Both the position numbers and the translations under genes were made by a program. The notes below the pieces were generated by a model. It was not told where the DNA came from, made no database searches, and saw only the letters and a program-made list of their open reading frames with translations. Below, piece after piece: positions 26,527 through 34,976 of a stretch of 64,000 bases of DNA. Position 1 is the first letter of the stretch. Each line of letters opens with the position of its first letter. Source of the DNA: Croceitalea sp947503285 (GTDB lineage Bacteria; Bacteroidota; Bacteroidia; Flavobacteriales; Flavobacteriaceae); NCBI RefSeq assembly GCF_036985505.1, contig NZ_BTGQ01000004.1:372001-436000 (forward strand), given 5' to 3'.

Positions 26527-27753
26527 ATGAAAATATTAATCAACGACTTTAAATCATCTGAAGATACGTATAAGAATATTTTCAAAAATTATGGTTACGA
26601 AGAAAATGAATTAATCTTTTGCTATTCATTCGAGAAAACCAAATCATTTATAATTGAACAACTAGAAAATAAAAAACTTCACATTGATGCAATAATCACC
26701 AATGAATCATCAGCAGAACATAATGATATCTTACAAGCTTCCAAAATTTTAAGATTTAGAAATGGATTTAAAACCTCTTATTCAAAAGGCAATTTTAGGA
26801 TTAGTTCTATTCCAGTCATACTATATACTGACATAGAAACAAGAGGAACAATTTCAGTAGAAGGTTGGCAAGCTATTATTAAAAAGAATAAGGAAGGACA
26901 GCACGATAAGTTTATTGCCGAATTTGAAAATACAATAAGGACTTGGCGAAAAAGATTAGTAACCGATTTAGAAAACCTGGAAATTTTAAATAAGAACACT
27001 CATAATTTCCAAGAATCAACTTTTTATAAAACTCATTACAAAAATCGAATAAGCAAAAATTCTGAAAGTTACTTCTTACTTAAAACCTTAATCGTATCCG
27101 AAGAATTCATCAAGCTACCAACACCATTAGTTTACGATTGGTTGATAATAAATAGAAGAGAAATAGAACAATCAATTTTAGAATTTAACTCAACCTATAA
27201 TAACCATATCAAATATGATAGAAAAAATAATGAACGTACAATACTACACGATTTTTTCAATCAGAATAAAATGATTCTTTTAAGAGATGCATATGTTGAT
27301 TTCGAATACGAGAAAAATTTATATGATTTGAATGGGAAAACTAATGAAGAATGTGATTATATCCTTAAAACAGAGTTTCCCGAGTTTTTAAAAACAACGT
27401 TTTTCGAGGTAAAAAAAGAAGACGTTACTTTTTATGTCAAAAAGAAAACGAAAAGACCTCAATTGAGCAGTAACTATATATCTCACTTAGAACAAGTTTG
27501 GAGATATAAAGAGTATTCTGGCAATAAAGAAAATATGCCAGAAATAGAATCTAAATTAGGTTATAAGACAGAAAACTTTGACCATATTTTACTAGCAGGG
27601 AGGAAAGAAGAAAAGCTTGAAATGAAAGAAAAATTTTCAAGTGACCTTAATCGAATGTATATTGGAATCGGGGTGGTTACCTATGAAGAGCTTGAAGAAT
27701 TAAATGTAGATTATTTTGATAAATTCAATCGCCTAAGCATCGAATTGAAATAA
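26527..27753 (+). CDS. Shedu-like (DUF4263-like) nuclease with receiver-like N-terminus
   Basis: 408 residues, AT-rich. Residues about 1-140 look like a receiver-type domain (LHIDAIITNESS, SIPVILYTDIE) without the full phospho-site set. About 235-365 resembles DUF4263, the nuclease domain of the SduA/Shedu anti-phage protein: ILHDFFNQNKMILL, D277 followed by FFEVKKED with E294 and K296 as in PD-(D/E)xK enzymes, then HLEQVWRYKEY (Q323, Y327). Shedu proteins carry varied N-terminal sensor parts and cleave invading DNA. The assignment is by eye and needs a profile search. Confidence 0.6.
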   Translation: MKILINDFKSSEDTYKNIFKNYGYEENELIFCYSFEKTKSFIIEQLENKKLHIDAIITNESSAEHNDILQASKILRFRNGFKTSYSKGNFRISSIPVILYTDIETRGTISVEGWQAIIKKNKEGQHDKFIAEFENTIRTWRKRLVTDLENLEILNKNTHNFQESTFYKTHYKNRISKNSESYFLLKTLIVSEEFIKLPTPLVYDWLIINRREIEQSILEFNSTYNNHIKYDRKNNERTILHDFFNQNKMILLRDAYVDFEYEKNLYDLNGKTNEECDYILKTEFPEFLKTTFFEVKKEDVTFYVKKKTKRPQLSSNYISHLEQVWRYKEYSGNKENMPEIESKLGYKTENFDHILLAGRKEEKLEMKEKFSSDLNRMYIGIGVVTYEELEELNVDYFDKFNRLSIELK

Positions 27754-27758
27754 GAACA

Positions 27759-27892
27759 CTTGCTAACGCGGTGTATGGGTAATAGCGTTTAAGTGATAAA
27801 ACGAAAGTATAAATATTAAACAAAGGTCAGTGCAAAACCGAAAGGTTCGTGAGTTGAAATCCGCTACTACTCATGCATTAGAAGTTACACAC
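27759..27892 (+). other. attC-like site of cassette 2
   Basis: It begins CTTGCTAAC (27759-27767), matching in reverse the TTAGCAAG (26505-26512) at the left end of the Shedu-like cassette. The arms 27775-27787 and 27862-27874 are complementary at 11 of 13 positions. The right boundary is unclear and no third cassette follows; TspO comes next. Confidence 0.4.
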
Positions 27893-28088
27893 AAAAACAA
27901 GGAAGTCTTCACTTTTAGGGAAGACTACAAAGGCCCTAAATAGTATTGGAAATTTTTAATTAACTTACATTTTTAACATCATTAGTCCGAACGAATCTCT
28001 CAAAAGAAAATGAAAAAAAATCCCCGGGAGGATATGAACTAGAAAGATTCGCAAAATTGAAATTACTATTGAACTTAAAAATAAGTCT
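27893..28088. other. spacer after the cassettes
   Basis: About 200 bp with a weak hairpin AGTCTTC/GAAGACT (27904-27910 and 27920-27926) lacking a T-tract. I see no gene in it. Confidence 0.5.
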
Positions 28089-28580
28089 ATGACGATACTA
28101 TTCCACAAACCTAACGGACGTTCACTCATTTTTAATCTACTTTTAGTAGTCGGCAGTGTCATTTTGATAAACGGCCTGATTTTCAGTCTAGAATGGAGTA
28201 CCAACTCATCTGAAAACCCGATACATACGCCTTCATTTGCACCCCCGGGATGGGTCGTAGGGCTGGTTTGGACCATCTGGTTTATAGCATTGGCCGTATC
28301 TCGATGGATTGTGGGAAAATCAGAAGATCATTTGTTGAGGTCAAATCGGGTGTTTGTTGATGCCCTCATCATTTCTTGTCTGCTATATCCGTTCTATTCG
28401 TTGGCCATCGGTAGCGTACTTGGTGGGTTAATAGGAAATGTGTTTACTATTTTTATAGCTTCATATGTTTTTTACCGTATTCTTAAGCAATCCAAAACCG
28501 CGGCATGGTTGATCTTTCCCATTATTCCTTGGGTAACTTTTGCGACGCTGATCACCTTAGCTGAAATAGGTCTACTTTAA
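28089..28580 (+). CDS. TspO/MBR family membrane protein
   Basis: 163 residues, five membrane helices. The family pattern PSFAPPGWVVGLVWTIWF and the helix order fit TspO (tryptophan-rich sensory protein). In bacteria TspO binds tetrapyrroles and affects photosynthesis or stress genes. A proteorhodopsin lies 13 kb away in this window; a direct link is unproven. It stands alone between the cassette region and the VOC gene. Confidence 0.82.
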   Translation: MTILFHKPNGRSLIFNLLLVVGSVILINGLIFSLEWSTNSSENPIHTPSFAPPGWVVGLVWTIWFIALAVSRWIVGKSEDHLLRSNRVFVDALIISCLLYPFYSLAIGSVLGGLIGNVFTIFIASYVFYRILKQSKTAAWLIFPIIPWVTFATLITLAEIGLL

Positions 28581-28746
28581 GGTGTCGCCTTACGGATTGT
28601 TTGAGTATTGATGATAGCTGAAAATAAGATACGGATATTGGGATTTCTAGACCTATACCGGTTAAAAATTAAAAATCCATTCACGAGACTAACTAAAGAT
28701 GTTCGATAAAGTTCCCTTAACGGACATTTTCACTATTTTTAGATCT

Positions 28747-29169
28747 ATGAATAACATTACCCCTTTCCATGTCGCCATCCCCGTCCATAACCTTGCTGAA
28801 TGCCGCACTTTTTATCGCGATGTTTTGGGCTGTGAAGAAGGGCGATCCAGTGACCATTGGGTCGATTTCAACGTATTTGGGCATCAAGTCGTGATTCATT
28901 ATAAACCGAAGGGTGAAGAGGATTTGCATACTAATGCGGTAGACGGTAAAAATGTTCCCGTACCCCATTATGGAGTTGTTCTGCCTTGGGAAACCTTTGA
29001 ATCGTTTGCTACAGCGCTACAATCAAAAGGAGTTGAATTCGTAATCGAACCTTATGTGCGATTTAAAGGGGAAGTCGGGGAACAGGCCACCATGTTCTTT
29101 TTAGACCCCGCGGGCAATGCTTTAGAGTTTAAGGCTTTTAAAGATATGGGGCAGTTGTTTGCAAAATAA
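28747..29169 (+). CDS. VOC superfamily (glyoxalase-like) protein
   Basis: 140 residues from ATG 28747; an upstream ATG at 28699 reads through a near-consensus -7 box (TATTTTTA) and is unlikely. The vicinal oxygen chelate fold shows FHVAIPV (metal His), FGHQVVIH, PHYGV and LEFKAF (metal Glu). Such proteins include glyoxalases, fosfomycin-resistance enzymes and dioxygenases; the substrate is unknown. Cytoplasmic. Confidence 0.82.
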   Translation: MNNITPFHVAIPVHNLAECRTFYRDVLGCEEGRSSDHWVDFNVFGHQVVIHYKPKGEEDLHTNAVDGKNVPVPHYGVVLPWETFESFATALQSKGVEFVIEPYVRFKGEVGEQATMFFLDPAGNALEFKAFKDMGQLFAK

Positions 29170-29299
29170 CCAACACGATGCACTACCTTCTTAATATAAA
29201 ATAAGCAAAGGCCTACCGAATACCACAAAGCAAACACGAACTATGTTAGTATCTATGATGTGTTTCATTTGTGATTATGTCATTTTATAAGATTTCAGT
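29170..29299. other. spacer holding the start of the gene-end array
   Basis: No gene visible. Its last 20 bases (CAGTACTGC then AAAAAACAC) are the right-hand part of a further, truncated array unit. Confidence 0.5.
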
Positions 29300-30128
29300 A
29301 CTGCAAAAAACACTTCGACTGCGCTCAGTGTGACATGATTATAAATTGATTATCGATAACCCCAATTGGTGATACGGGCGTCTTTCATAACAATTTCCAC
29401 AGATGGTTTCGTGATCTTGCGATTCGGTAGCCGACATTCCGTAAATTTCCAGTGCTGCATTAAAACACCTCGACTGTGCTCAGTATGACATGATTATAAA
29501 TTGATTATCGATAACCCCAATTGGTGATACGGGCGTCTTTCATAACAATTTCCACAGAAGGTTTCGTGATCTTGCGATTCGGTAGCCGACATTCCGTAAA
29601 TTTCCAGTGCTGCATTAAAACACTTCGACTGCGCTCAGCATGACATGGTTATAAAACTGATTATCGATAGCCCCAATGGGTCACACGGGCGTCTTTCATC
29701 ACAATTTCCACAGATGGTTTCGTGATCTTGCGATTCGGTAGCCGACATTCCGTAAATTTCCAGTACTGCATTAAAACACTTCGACTTCGCTCAGTATGAC
29801 ATGATTATAAATTGATCATCGATAACCCCAATTGGTGATACGGGCGGCTTTCATAACAATTTCCAAAGAAAGTTTCGTGATTTTGAGATTCGGTAGCCGA
29901 CATTCCGTAAATTTCCAGTGATGCATTTAAAACACTTCGACTGCGCTCAGCATGACCTGGTTATAAAACTGATTATCGATAACCCCAATGGGTCACACGG
30001 GCGTCTTTCATAACGATTTCCACAGATGGTTTCGTGATCTTGCGATTCGGTAACCGACATTCTATAAATTTCCAGTGCTACATTAAAACACCTCGACTGT
30101 GCTCAGTATGACATGGTAACAAAATAGC
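29300..30128 (-). repeat. tandem array of five 155-157 bp gene-end copies
   Basis: Five near-identical units, each starting with TTATCGAT (29350, 29505, 29661, 29816 as TCATCGAT, 29973), with spacing 155, 156, 155, 157 and then 156 to the same motif at 30129, which is the stop end of the esterase gene. Each unit carries on the minus strand a 36-codon frame ending in DARxTxWGYR, close to the esterase's own end DADVTSWRYR, then a spacer with TTCGACTGCGCTCAG. Differences among units are often silent or mild (TAA/TGA, I/V), with more change in the fourth. The units look like duplicated 3' gene ends. Confidence 0.9.
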
Positions 30129-31859
30129 TTATCGATACCTCCAACTGGTTACATCAGCATCTTTAGGAGCACTTTCTGCAATGCGTTTCATGATTTTGGG
30201 CACATACATGCTGTTGTACCGCAACCTTGAAATATGGTTGGGTTGGTCAGGGTCACCGTTCCAACAATGTTCGGCACGGTCACCGTACAACACTTCACCA
30301 TCATAATAAGGGTCTGTAGTACTTTCTAAAAAATCTTCCATAAGATATACGGCATTGTTCAAATAATAATTGTCCATATCACCACAGTAGATATGGATTT
30401 TACCTTTTAGGTTAGCACCCAACTTATCCCAATCCCGTTCTAAAATGTGACGTAGATCAAAGTTCTCTTTCCAGTAATTGGCGACCTCAGCATTGATATC
30501 GCCGGTGCTTTTATCCCAAATTCGCTCAGGATACCCCTCTGAGTTTTGCGGGGAATAGGTTGCCTCCCAAATATCCCATTGTTGGCCTGATCTTGATTTT
30601 GTGCCAAGCACCAGTTCCAGATGGTTTTCATCTTTAATGGTTGAGGTAATATCACCCAAATAATCACGGTGTGCAGGCACTTCGAGTTGCTTATGCCCAC
30701 TATCGTAATAGTAGGCATTCTTATCCTCATAAATATTCGTCAAACAATAGGCCCTAAAGTCAATGGGATCGGGGCAGGCGGCAAAACAACTATTGTATTC
30801 CTCAGGATATTTGACCTGAACAGCCAAAGCTTCCCAACCCCCGGTCGAACCACCGTACAAAAAGCGTGACCAGCCCTCGCCCATACCGCGGAACTCTTTT
30901 TCGATATGAGGAATCAATTCATAAGTGATGGCATCTCCATAAGGTCCTTGACTCGCTGAGTTTACGGCATAAGAGTCGTCATAATACGGGGTGGGATGCT
31001 GTATTTCGACAATCAAGAATCGAGGAAAGTCAGGTTCGTTCCATCGCTTGTAGAAATCATGGGCTTCTTGCTGTTGTATGATATTGTAGCCCTCCACGTC
31101 AAAACGGGCCGAATATTCGGGTTTGGTATCAGGGTCGGGTGGCGTGGTTCGAAAACCCCCAAAATTATCTGGAAAATGACCATGAAAAATCATTAGGGGA
31201 TATTTGGCCTCTGGATGGTCTTCAAAACCTTTTGGCAAGAGTACATGGGCACCGAGGTACATATCCCTTCCCCAGAATTCGGATAGTTTTTCTGACTTGA
31301 TCTTGATGTGTTTGATCCATTGGGTATCTTCAGGCTCTTCAATGGGCGGAATCATAGTATCCATGGAAACCGCAATGTCATTTGCCCCATTTTCATTAAT
31401 CGTAATCTTAAATGGCTCACTATACAAATTACCAGGTGAACGATTCCATTGTTGTCCCTCACCATTATCCATTGGCAGTTTTACGGTATGCCCTGTAGCC
31501 AAATCAAAAGTCTCATACGTATGCAATAGGGCTTGAACATAATAATCCCCAGGCGGTACGTCAGCCAAACTTGAATAAGGGAATCCAAATACGGTGTCAT
31601 CAAATACCATTTCGTCCCCAGGTTTCATTGATTCCACGTCCATGCCAAAAATCAATTGGGTCGTCAAGCCAGAATTAATCTGAAATCGCGGTTCTTTTTC
31701 ATCATTGGTAGCCAACATTAAGAGCAAACGGCCATCCAGTGTTTTTGAACTGGCATCTTTTGAAAAGGAAACGTTAAACGTAGTACTTCTTTTGATGACT
31801 GGCTCACAGGAAAACAATAAAGCCACTGTTAGGGAACAAATTAAAAATGGAATTCTCAT
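30129..31859 (-). CDS. lipoprotein alpha/beta-hydrolase esterase
   Basis: 576 residues. A lipoprotein signal (lipobox FSC) precedes a roughly 170-residue N-terminal domain with IPP-type repeats, then an esterase domain: nucleophile GGSTGGW, acid in GDMDNYY, His in EHCWNGD. The fold is like enterobactin esterase/esterase D family enzymes acting on oligosaccharide or siderophore esters. It ends DADVTSWRYR, repeated with variation in the tandem array downstream. Probably anchored at the cell surface or periplasm. Confidence 0.8.
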   Translation of the reverse strand: MRIPFLICSLTVALLFSCEPVIKRSTTFNVSFSKDASSKTLDGRLLLMLATNDEKEPRFQINSGLTTQLIFGMDVESMKPGDEMVFDDTVFGFPYSSLADVPPGDYYVQALLHTYETFDLATGHTVKLPMDNGEGQQWNRSPGNLYSEPFKITINENGANDIAVSMDTMIPPIEEPEDTQWIKHIKIKSEKLSEFWGRDMYLGAHVLLPKGFEDHPEAKYPLMIFHGHFPDNFGGFRTTPPDPDTKPEYSARFDVEGYNIIQQQEAHDFYKRWNEPDFPRFLIVEIQHPTPYYDDSYAVNSASQGPYGDAITYELIPHIEKEFRGMGEGWSRFLYGGSTGGWEALAVQVKYPEEYNSCFAACPDPIDFRAYCLTNIYEDKNAYYYDSGHKQLEVPAHRDYLGDITSTIKDENHLELVLGTKSRSGQQWDIWEATYSPQNSEGYPERIWDKSTGDINAEVANYWKENFDLRHILERDWDKLGANLKGKIHIYCGDMDNYYLNNAVYLMEDFLESTTDPYYDGEVLYGDRAEHCWNGDPDQPNHISRLRYNSMYVPKIMKRIAESAPKDADVTSWRYR

Positions 31860-31984
31860 GATTGGTTACATATTTGAACCAAAAAGATAGTCAATTTACC
31901 TTTGCCAAATGATATAATAAGACATTGAAGTTAAGCGTTATATCCATTATAGTCCCAAAAAAAACGATTCTAAAATAATCTGGA

Positions 31985-32113
31985 ATGAAAACACTACTAC
32001 TACTTATCGCGCTCCTTTTTTCTTCTATGGCCATGTCGAGCTGTACGAATGATGAGGGAGACCAAGATGTGGAAATCTTGACCCCAGAAGAGGAAACCCA
32101 AAAAGAAGATTAG
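31985..32113 (+). CDS. 42-residue lipoprotein
   Basis: ATG 31985 to TAG 32113. Lipoprotein signal (MKTLLLLIALLFSSMAMSSC, Cys20) followed by an acidic tail (TNDEGDQDVEILTPEEETQ). No family recognised. Convergent with folD. The signal, acidic content and proper start favour a real gene. Confidence 0.6.
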   Translation: MKTLLLLIALLFSSMAMSSCTNDEGDQDVEILTPEEETQKED

Positions 32114-32115
32114 GC

Positions 32116-33000
32116 CTAATTCCCTGCCCTATGCCGCTCTCTGGCAATCAGGGTATTCTTGAGCAGCATGGCAATGGTCATGGGGCCGACCCCACCGGGT
32201 ACTGGGGTGATGTAAGAAGCCTTTTGACTTACTTCATCAAAATCAACATCGCCGGTGATGTAATATCCTTTGGCTTTTGTTTCATCTGCAACCCTGGTGA
32301 TACCGACATCGATGATAACCACTCCTTCTTTGACCATGTTCGCCTTTAAAAAATCTGGAACCCCTAATGCGGATACCACGATATCGGCATCTTTGGTAAA
32401 AGTGGTCAGGTCTTTTGTCCTACTGTGGGTCAACGTAACGGTGGAGTTCGCCGCTTTTCCCTTTTGGCTCATTAAAATACTAATGGGTCGCCCTACTATA
32501 TGGCTCCTGCCGATTACCACGGTATGTTTCCCTTCGGTATCCACATTATAGCGTCGTAATAGTTCCATGATGCCAAAGGGGGTCGCTGGTATGAAAGAAT
32601 CCATATCCAAGGCCATTTTACCAAAATTGGTTGGATGGAAGCCATCTACATCCTTATCGGGGTCCACGGCCATCAATACCTTTTGTTCATCTATATGCTT
32701 GGGCAATGGCAATTGTACGATATACCCATCAATATCTGAATTCATGTTCAGGGAGACGACTTGTGCCAACAACTCTTCTTCGGTGGTTTCTTCAGGAAGA
32801 TGGATCAAAGTCGACTCAAAACCTATTTTTTTACAGGACCTTACCTTACTGCCCACATAAGTTAAACTTGCCCCGTCGTTGCCGACCAGAACAGCCGCTA
32901 AATGTGGGACTTTCTCGCCCCGTTCCTTCATTTTGGAAACCTGAACGGCTATTTCATCTTTGATATCGTTCGATACTTTCTTTCCGTCAAGTATGTTCAT
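32116..33000 (-). CDS. folD: bifunctional methylenetetrahydrofolate dehydrogenase/cyclohydrolase FolD
   Basis: 294 residues from ATG 33000 (a TTG three codons upstream is less likely). Motifs of the family: YVGSKVRSCKKIGF with the catalytic Lys, QLPLPKHID, GRSHIVGRPI and DVGI in the NADP(H) region, ending PGGVGPMTIAMLLKNT. It interconverts methylene-, methenyl- and formyl-tetrahydrofolate for one-carbon supply. Followed by the small lipoprotein on the other strand; the S23-type gene is upstream. Confidence 0.96.
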   Translation of the reverse strand: MNILDGKKVSNDIKDEIAVQVSKMKERGEKVPHLAAVLVGNDGASLTYVGSKVRSCKKIGFESTLIHLPEETTEEELLAQVVSLNMNSDIDGYIVQLPLPKHIDEQKVLMAVDPDKDVDGFHPTNFGKMALDMDSFIPATPFGIMELLRRYNVDTEGKHTVVIGRSHIVGRPISILMSQKGKAANSTVTLTHSRTKDLTTFTKDADIVVSALGVPDFLKANMVKEGVVIIDVGITRVADETKAKGYYITGDVDFDEVSQKASYITPVPGGVGPMTIAMLLKNTLIARERHRAGN

Positions 33001-33011
33001 TGCTTTCAATT

Positions 33012-33047
33012 TTTAAGGTTCAAGGTTTCAATGTTTAAGGTTCAAGG
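33012..33047. repeat. degenerate heptad array left of the S23-type gene
   Basis: TTTAAGG TTCAAGG TTTCAATG TTTAAGG TTCAAGG; the 14-bp block TTTAAGGTTCAAGG occurs at 33012 and 33034. In inverted relation to the array at 33453-33477. Confidence 0.75.
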
Positions 33048-33048
33048 C

Positions 33049-33447
33049 TTATGTCCTATTTTTATACTTGACTCCCTTGAACTCGGACTTTGACAAATAG
33101 GTAATAAAAGCACTTATCTTTTTGCTCACTACTAGTACTTTTTGTCTTAGAACCTGGAGGGTAGGCTCGTCTATATATTTTCTATCATACGTTCTGTAAA
33201 GCTGTGAACGCAACTCACCACATGAAGCCTTGGCAATGCTCAAAAATTGAATGAACTCTTTATTGCCATTTCTCTCAAAACCTTCGGCAATATTATCCAT
33301 TACAGATCCAGAACATCTATCCATCTGATCTCTCAATGCATAATTCTTGCCCAAGGGGGTGGTTTGTATCAAATCGTAAATATCATTACAAACCTCTCTT
33401 GCCATTTGCCATGCTTCGATATCCTCAAAAGATTCAATCTTACCCAT
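33049..33447 (-). CDS. S23 intervening-sequence-type four-helix-bundle protein
   Basis: 132 residues. All-helical, matching the four-helix-bundle family first seen in 23S rRNA intervening sequences: FEDIEAWQMAREV near the start, then FERNGNKEFIQFLSIAKASCGELRSQLY. Members occur as scattered single genes in Bacteroidetes; the related Avd protein serves diversity-generating retroelements. No rRNA or reverse transcriptase is nearby. The gene is bracketed by heptad repeats in inverted orientation, which suggests a mobile unit. Confidence 0.85.
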   Translation of the reverse strand: MGKIESFEDIEAWQMAREVCNDIYDLIQTTPLGKNYALRDQMDRCSGSVMDNIAEGFERNGNKEFIQFLSIAKASCGELRSQLYRTYDRKYIDEPTLQVLRQKVLVVSKKISAFITYLSKSEFKGVKYKNRT

Positions 33448-33452
33448 TCTAC

Positions 33453-33477
33453 AAACCTTGATCTTTAAACCTTGAAC
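33453..33477. repeat. degenerate heptad array right of the S23-type gene
   Basis: Read on the minus strand: TTCAAGG TTTAAAG ATCAAGG. The 11-mer AAACCTTGAAC (33467-33477) is the perfect inverse of GTTCAAGGTTT at 33018-33028, so the S23-type gene sits between inverted repeats. Confidence 0.75.
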
Positions 33478-33484
33478 AATACAT

Positions 33485-34813
33485 CTACCTCATATTCTGC
33501 ATCATCTGCATCATTCGCTTACCGCCACCACCTTGCATCATTTTCATCATTTTGCTCATTTGCTCAAACTGTTTCAAGAGTTGGTTTACATCTTGAATGG
33601 TACGTCCGCTCCCCTTCGCAATACGTTTTTTTCTACTAGAGTTCAACTTCGAGGGATTCGAACGTTCATCAGGGGTCATGGAGTGGATAATGGCCTCGAT
33701 ATGCTTAAAGGCATCATCATCAATATCCAATCCTTTTAAGGCCTTACCCATACCGGGGATCATCCCCATCAGATCTTTCATATTGCCCATCTTCTTGATT
33801 TGTTGGATCTGGCTCAGAAAATCATCAAATCCGAACTTATTCTTGGCAATCTTCTTTTGTATTTTGCGGGCCTGTTCTTCATCAAACTGTTCTTGTGCAC
33901 GCTCGACCAAAGACACCACATCACCCATACCCAAAATACGGTCTGCCATACGGGAGGGATAGAAAACATCAATGGCCTCCATCTTTTCACCGGTACCAAT
34001 GAACTTTATGGGTTTGTCCACTACCGATTTAATCGATATCGCGGCACCACCACGGGTATCACCATCCAATTTCGTAAGAATGACACCATCAAAATTCAAG
34101 ACATCGTTAAAGGCTTTCGCAGTGTTTACGGCATCTTGACCCGTCATGGAATCGACAACAAATAGCGTTTCTTGTGGAGCGATAGCCTTATGGATATCAG
34201 AAATTTCATCCATCATCTGTTGATCTACGGCCAAACGACCCGCAGTATCGATAATGACCACGTTGGCCCCAATCGTTTTGGCATGGGCAACCCCAGCTTT
34301 TGCAATGGCCACGGGATCATTGTTATCCCTATCAGAGTATACCTCGACCCCTATTTGTTCACCAACTACGTGCAACTGGTCAATTGCAGCAGGACGATAT
34401 ACGTCACAAGCTACCAAAAGCGCTTTTTTAGTCTTCTTATTTTTTAAGAAATTGGCCAGTTTACCAGAAAAAGTGGTTTTACCAGAACCCTGAAGACCAG
34501 ACATTAAGATTACGGATGGGTCACCGGTCAAATTAAGTTCTTCGGCATCGCCACCCATTAGGGTAGTCAACTCATCTTTGACAATCTTCACCATCAATTG
34601 GCCAGGTTGTAGGTTGGTCAATACATTTTGACCCAAAGCCTTTTCTTTTACCGTATTGGTAAACTCTTTGGCTATTTTAAAGTTGACATCGGCATCAAGT
34701 AAGGCACGCCTAACTTCCTTTAAAGTTTCAGCAACATTGATCTCTGTAATCTGACCATGACCTTTCAGTACATGTAAGGCCTTATCGAGTTTTTCACTTA
34801 AATTATCAAACAT
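33485..34813 (-). CDS. ffh: signal recognition particle protein Ffh
   Basis: 442 residues from ATG 34813 (a TTG two codons upstream is not needed). N domain, then GTPase domain with GLQGSGKTT, DTAGR and TKLDGD, then the methionine-rich M domain ending MMKMMQ and MMQMMQ. It binds signal sequences on ribosomes and delivers them to FtsY. Essential housekeeping gene; length is normal. Confidence 0.97.
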   Translation of the reverse strand: MFDNLSEKLDKALHVLKGHGQITEINVAETLKEVRRALLDADVNFKIAKEFTNTVKEKALGQNVLTNLQPGQLMVKIVKDELTTLMGGDAEELNLTGDPSVILMSGLQGSGKTTFSGKLANFLKNKKTKKALLVACDVYRPAAIDQLHVVGEQIGVEVYSDRDNNDPVAIAKAGVAHAKTIGANVVIIDTAGRLAVDQQMMDEISDIHKAIAPQETLFVVDSMTGQDAVNTAKAFNDVLNFDGVILTKLDGDTRGGAAISIKSVVDKPIKFIGTGEKMEAIDVFYPSRMADRILGMGDVVSLVERAQEQFDEEQARKIQKKIAKNKFGFDDFLSQIQQIKKMGNMKDLMGMIPGMGKALKGLDIDDDAFKHIEAIIHSMTPDERSNPSKLNSSRKKRIAKGSGRTIQDVNQLLKQFEQMSKMMKMMQGGGGKRMMQMMQNMR

Positions 34814-34921
34814 GGGCAACCATCATTTATGAAGAAGCACAAATTTAAGAAATACCTATGGATTCACATGTTGCGGGAAAACATAAAATCAGCATTTGAA
34901 AGATTTCATTTCACAAACAAA

Positions 34922-34953
34922 AAAAGGACAGCTTTGGGGCAAGCTGTCCTTTT
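34922..34953. terminator. bidirectional intrinsic terminator
   Basis: Perfect 13-bp stem AAAAGGACAGCTT (34922-34934) and AAGCTGTCCTTTT (34941-34953) with a six-base loop, flanked by A and T runs. It closes the transcript of the acidic lipoprotein gene coming from the right on the minus strand and isolates ffh. Confidence 0.85.
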
Positions 34954-34976
34954 CAAAAATGTGGGGCAAAAAAGGG

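Noticed and set aside
27904..27926. Terminator after the cassettes
   Set aside because: Seven-base stem without a following T-tract.
29300..30128. CRISPR-like appearance of regular repeats
   Set aside because: Units are 155 bp with near-identical content throughout; there are no short repeats with unique spacers and no cas genes.
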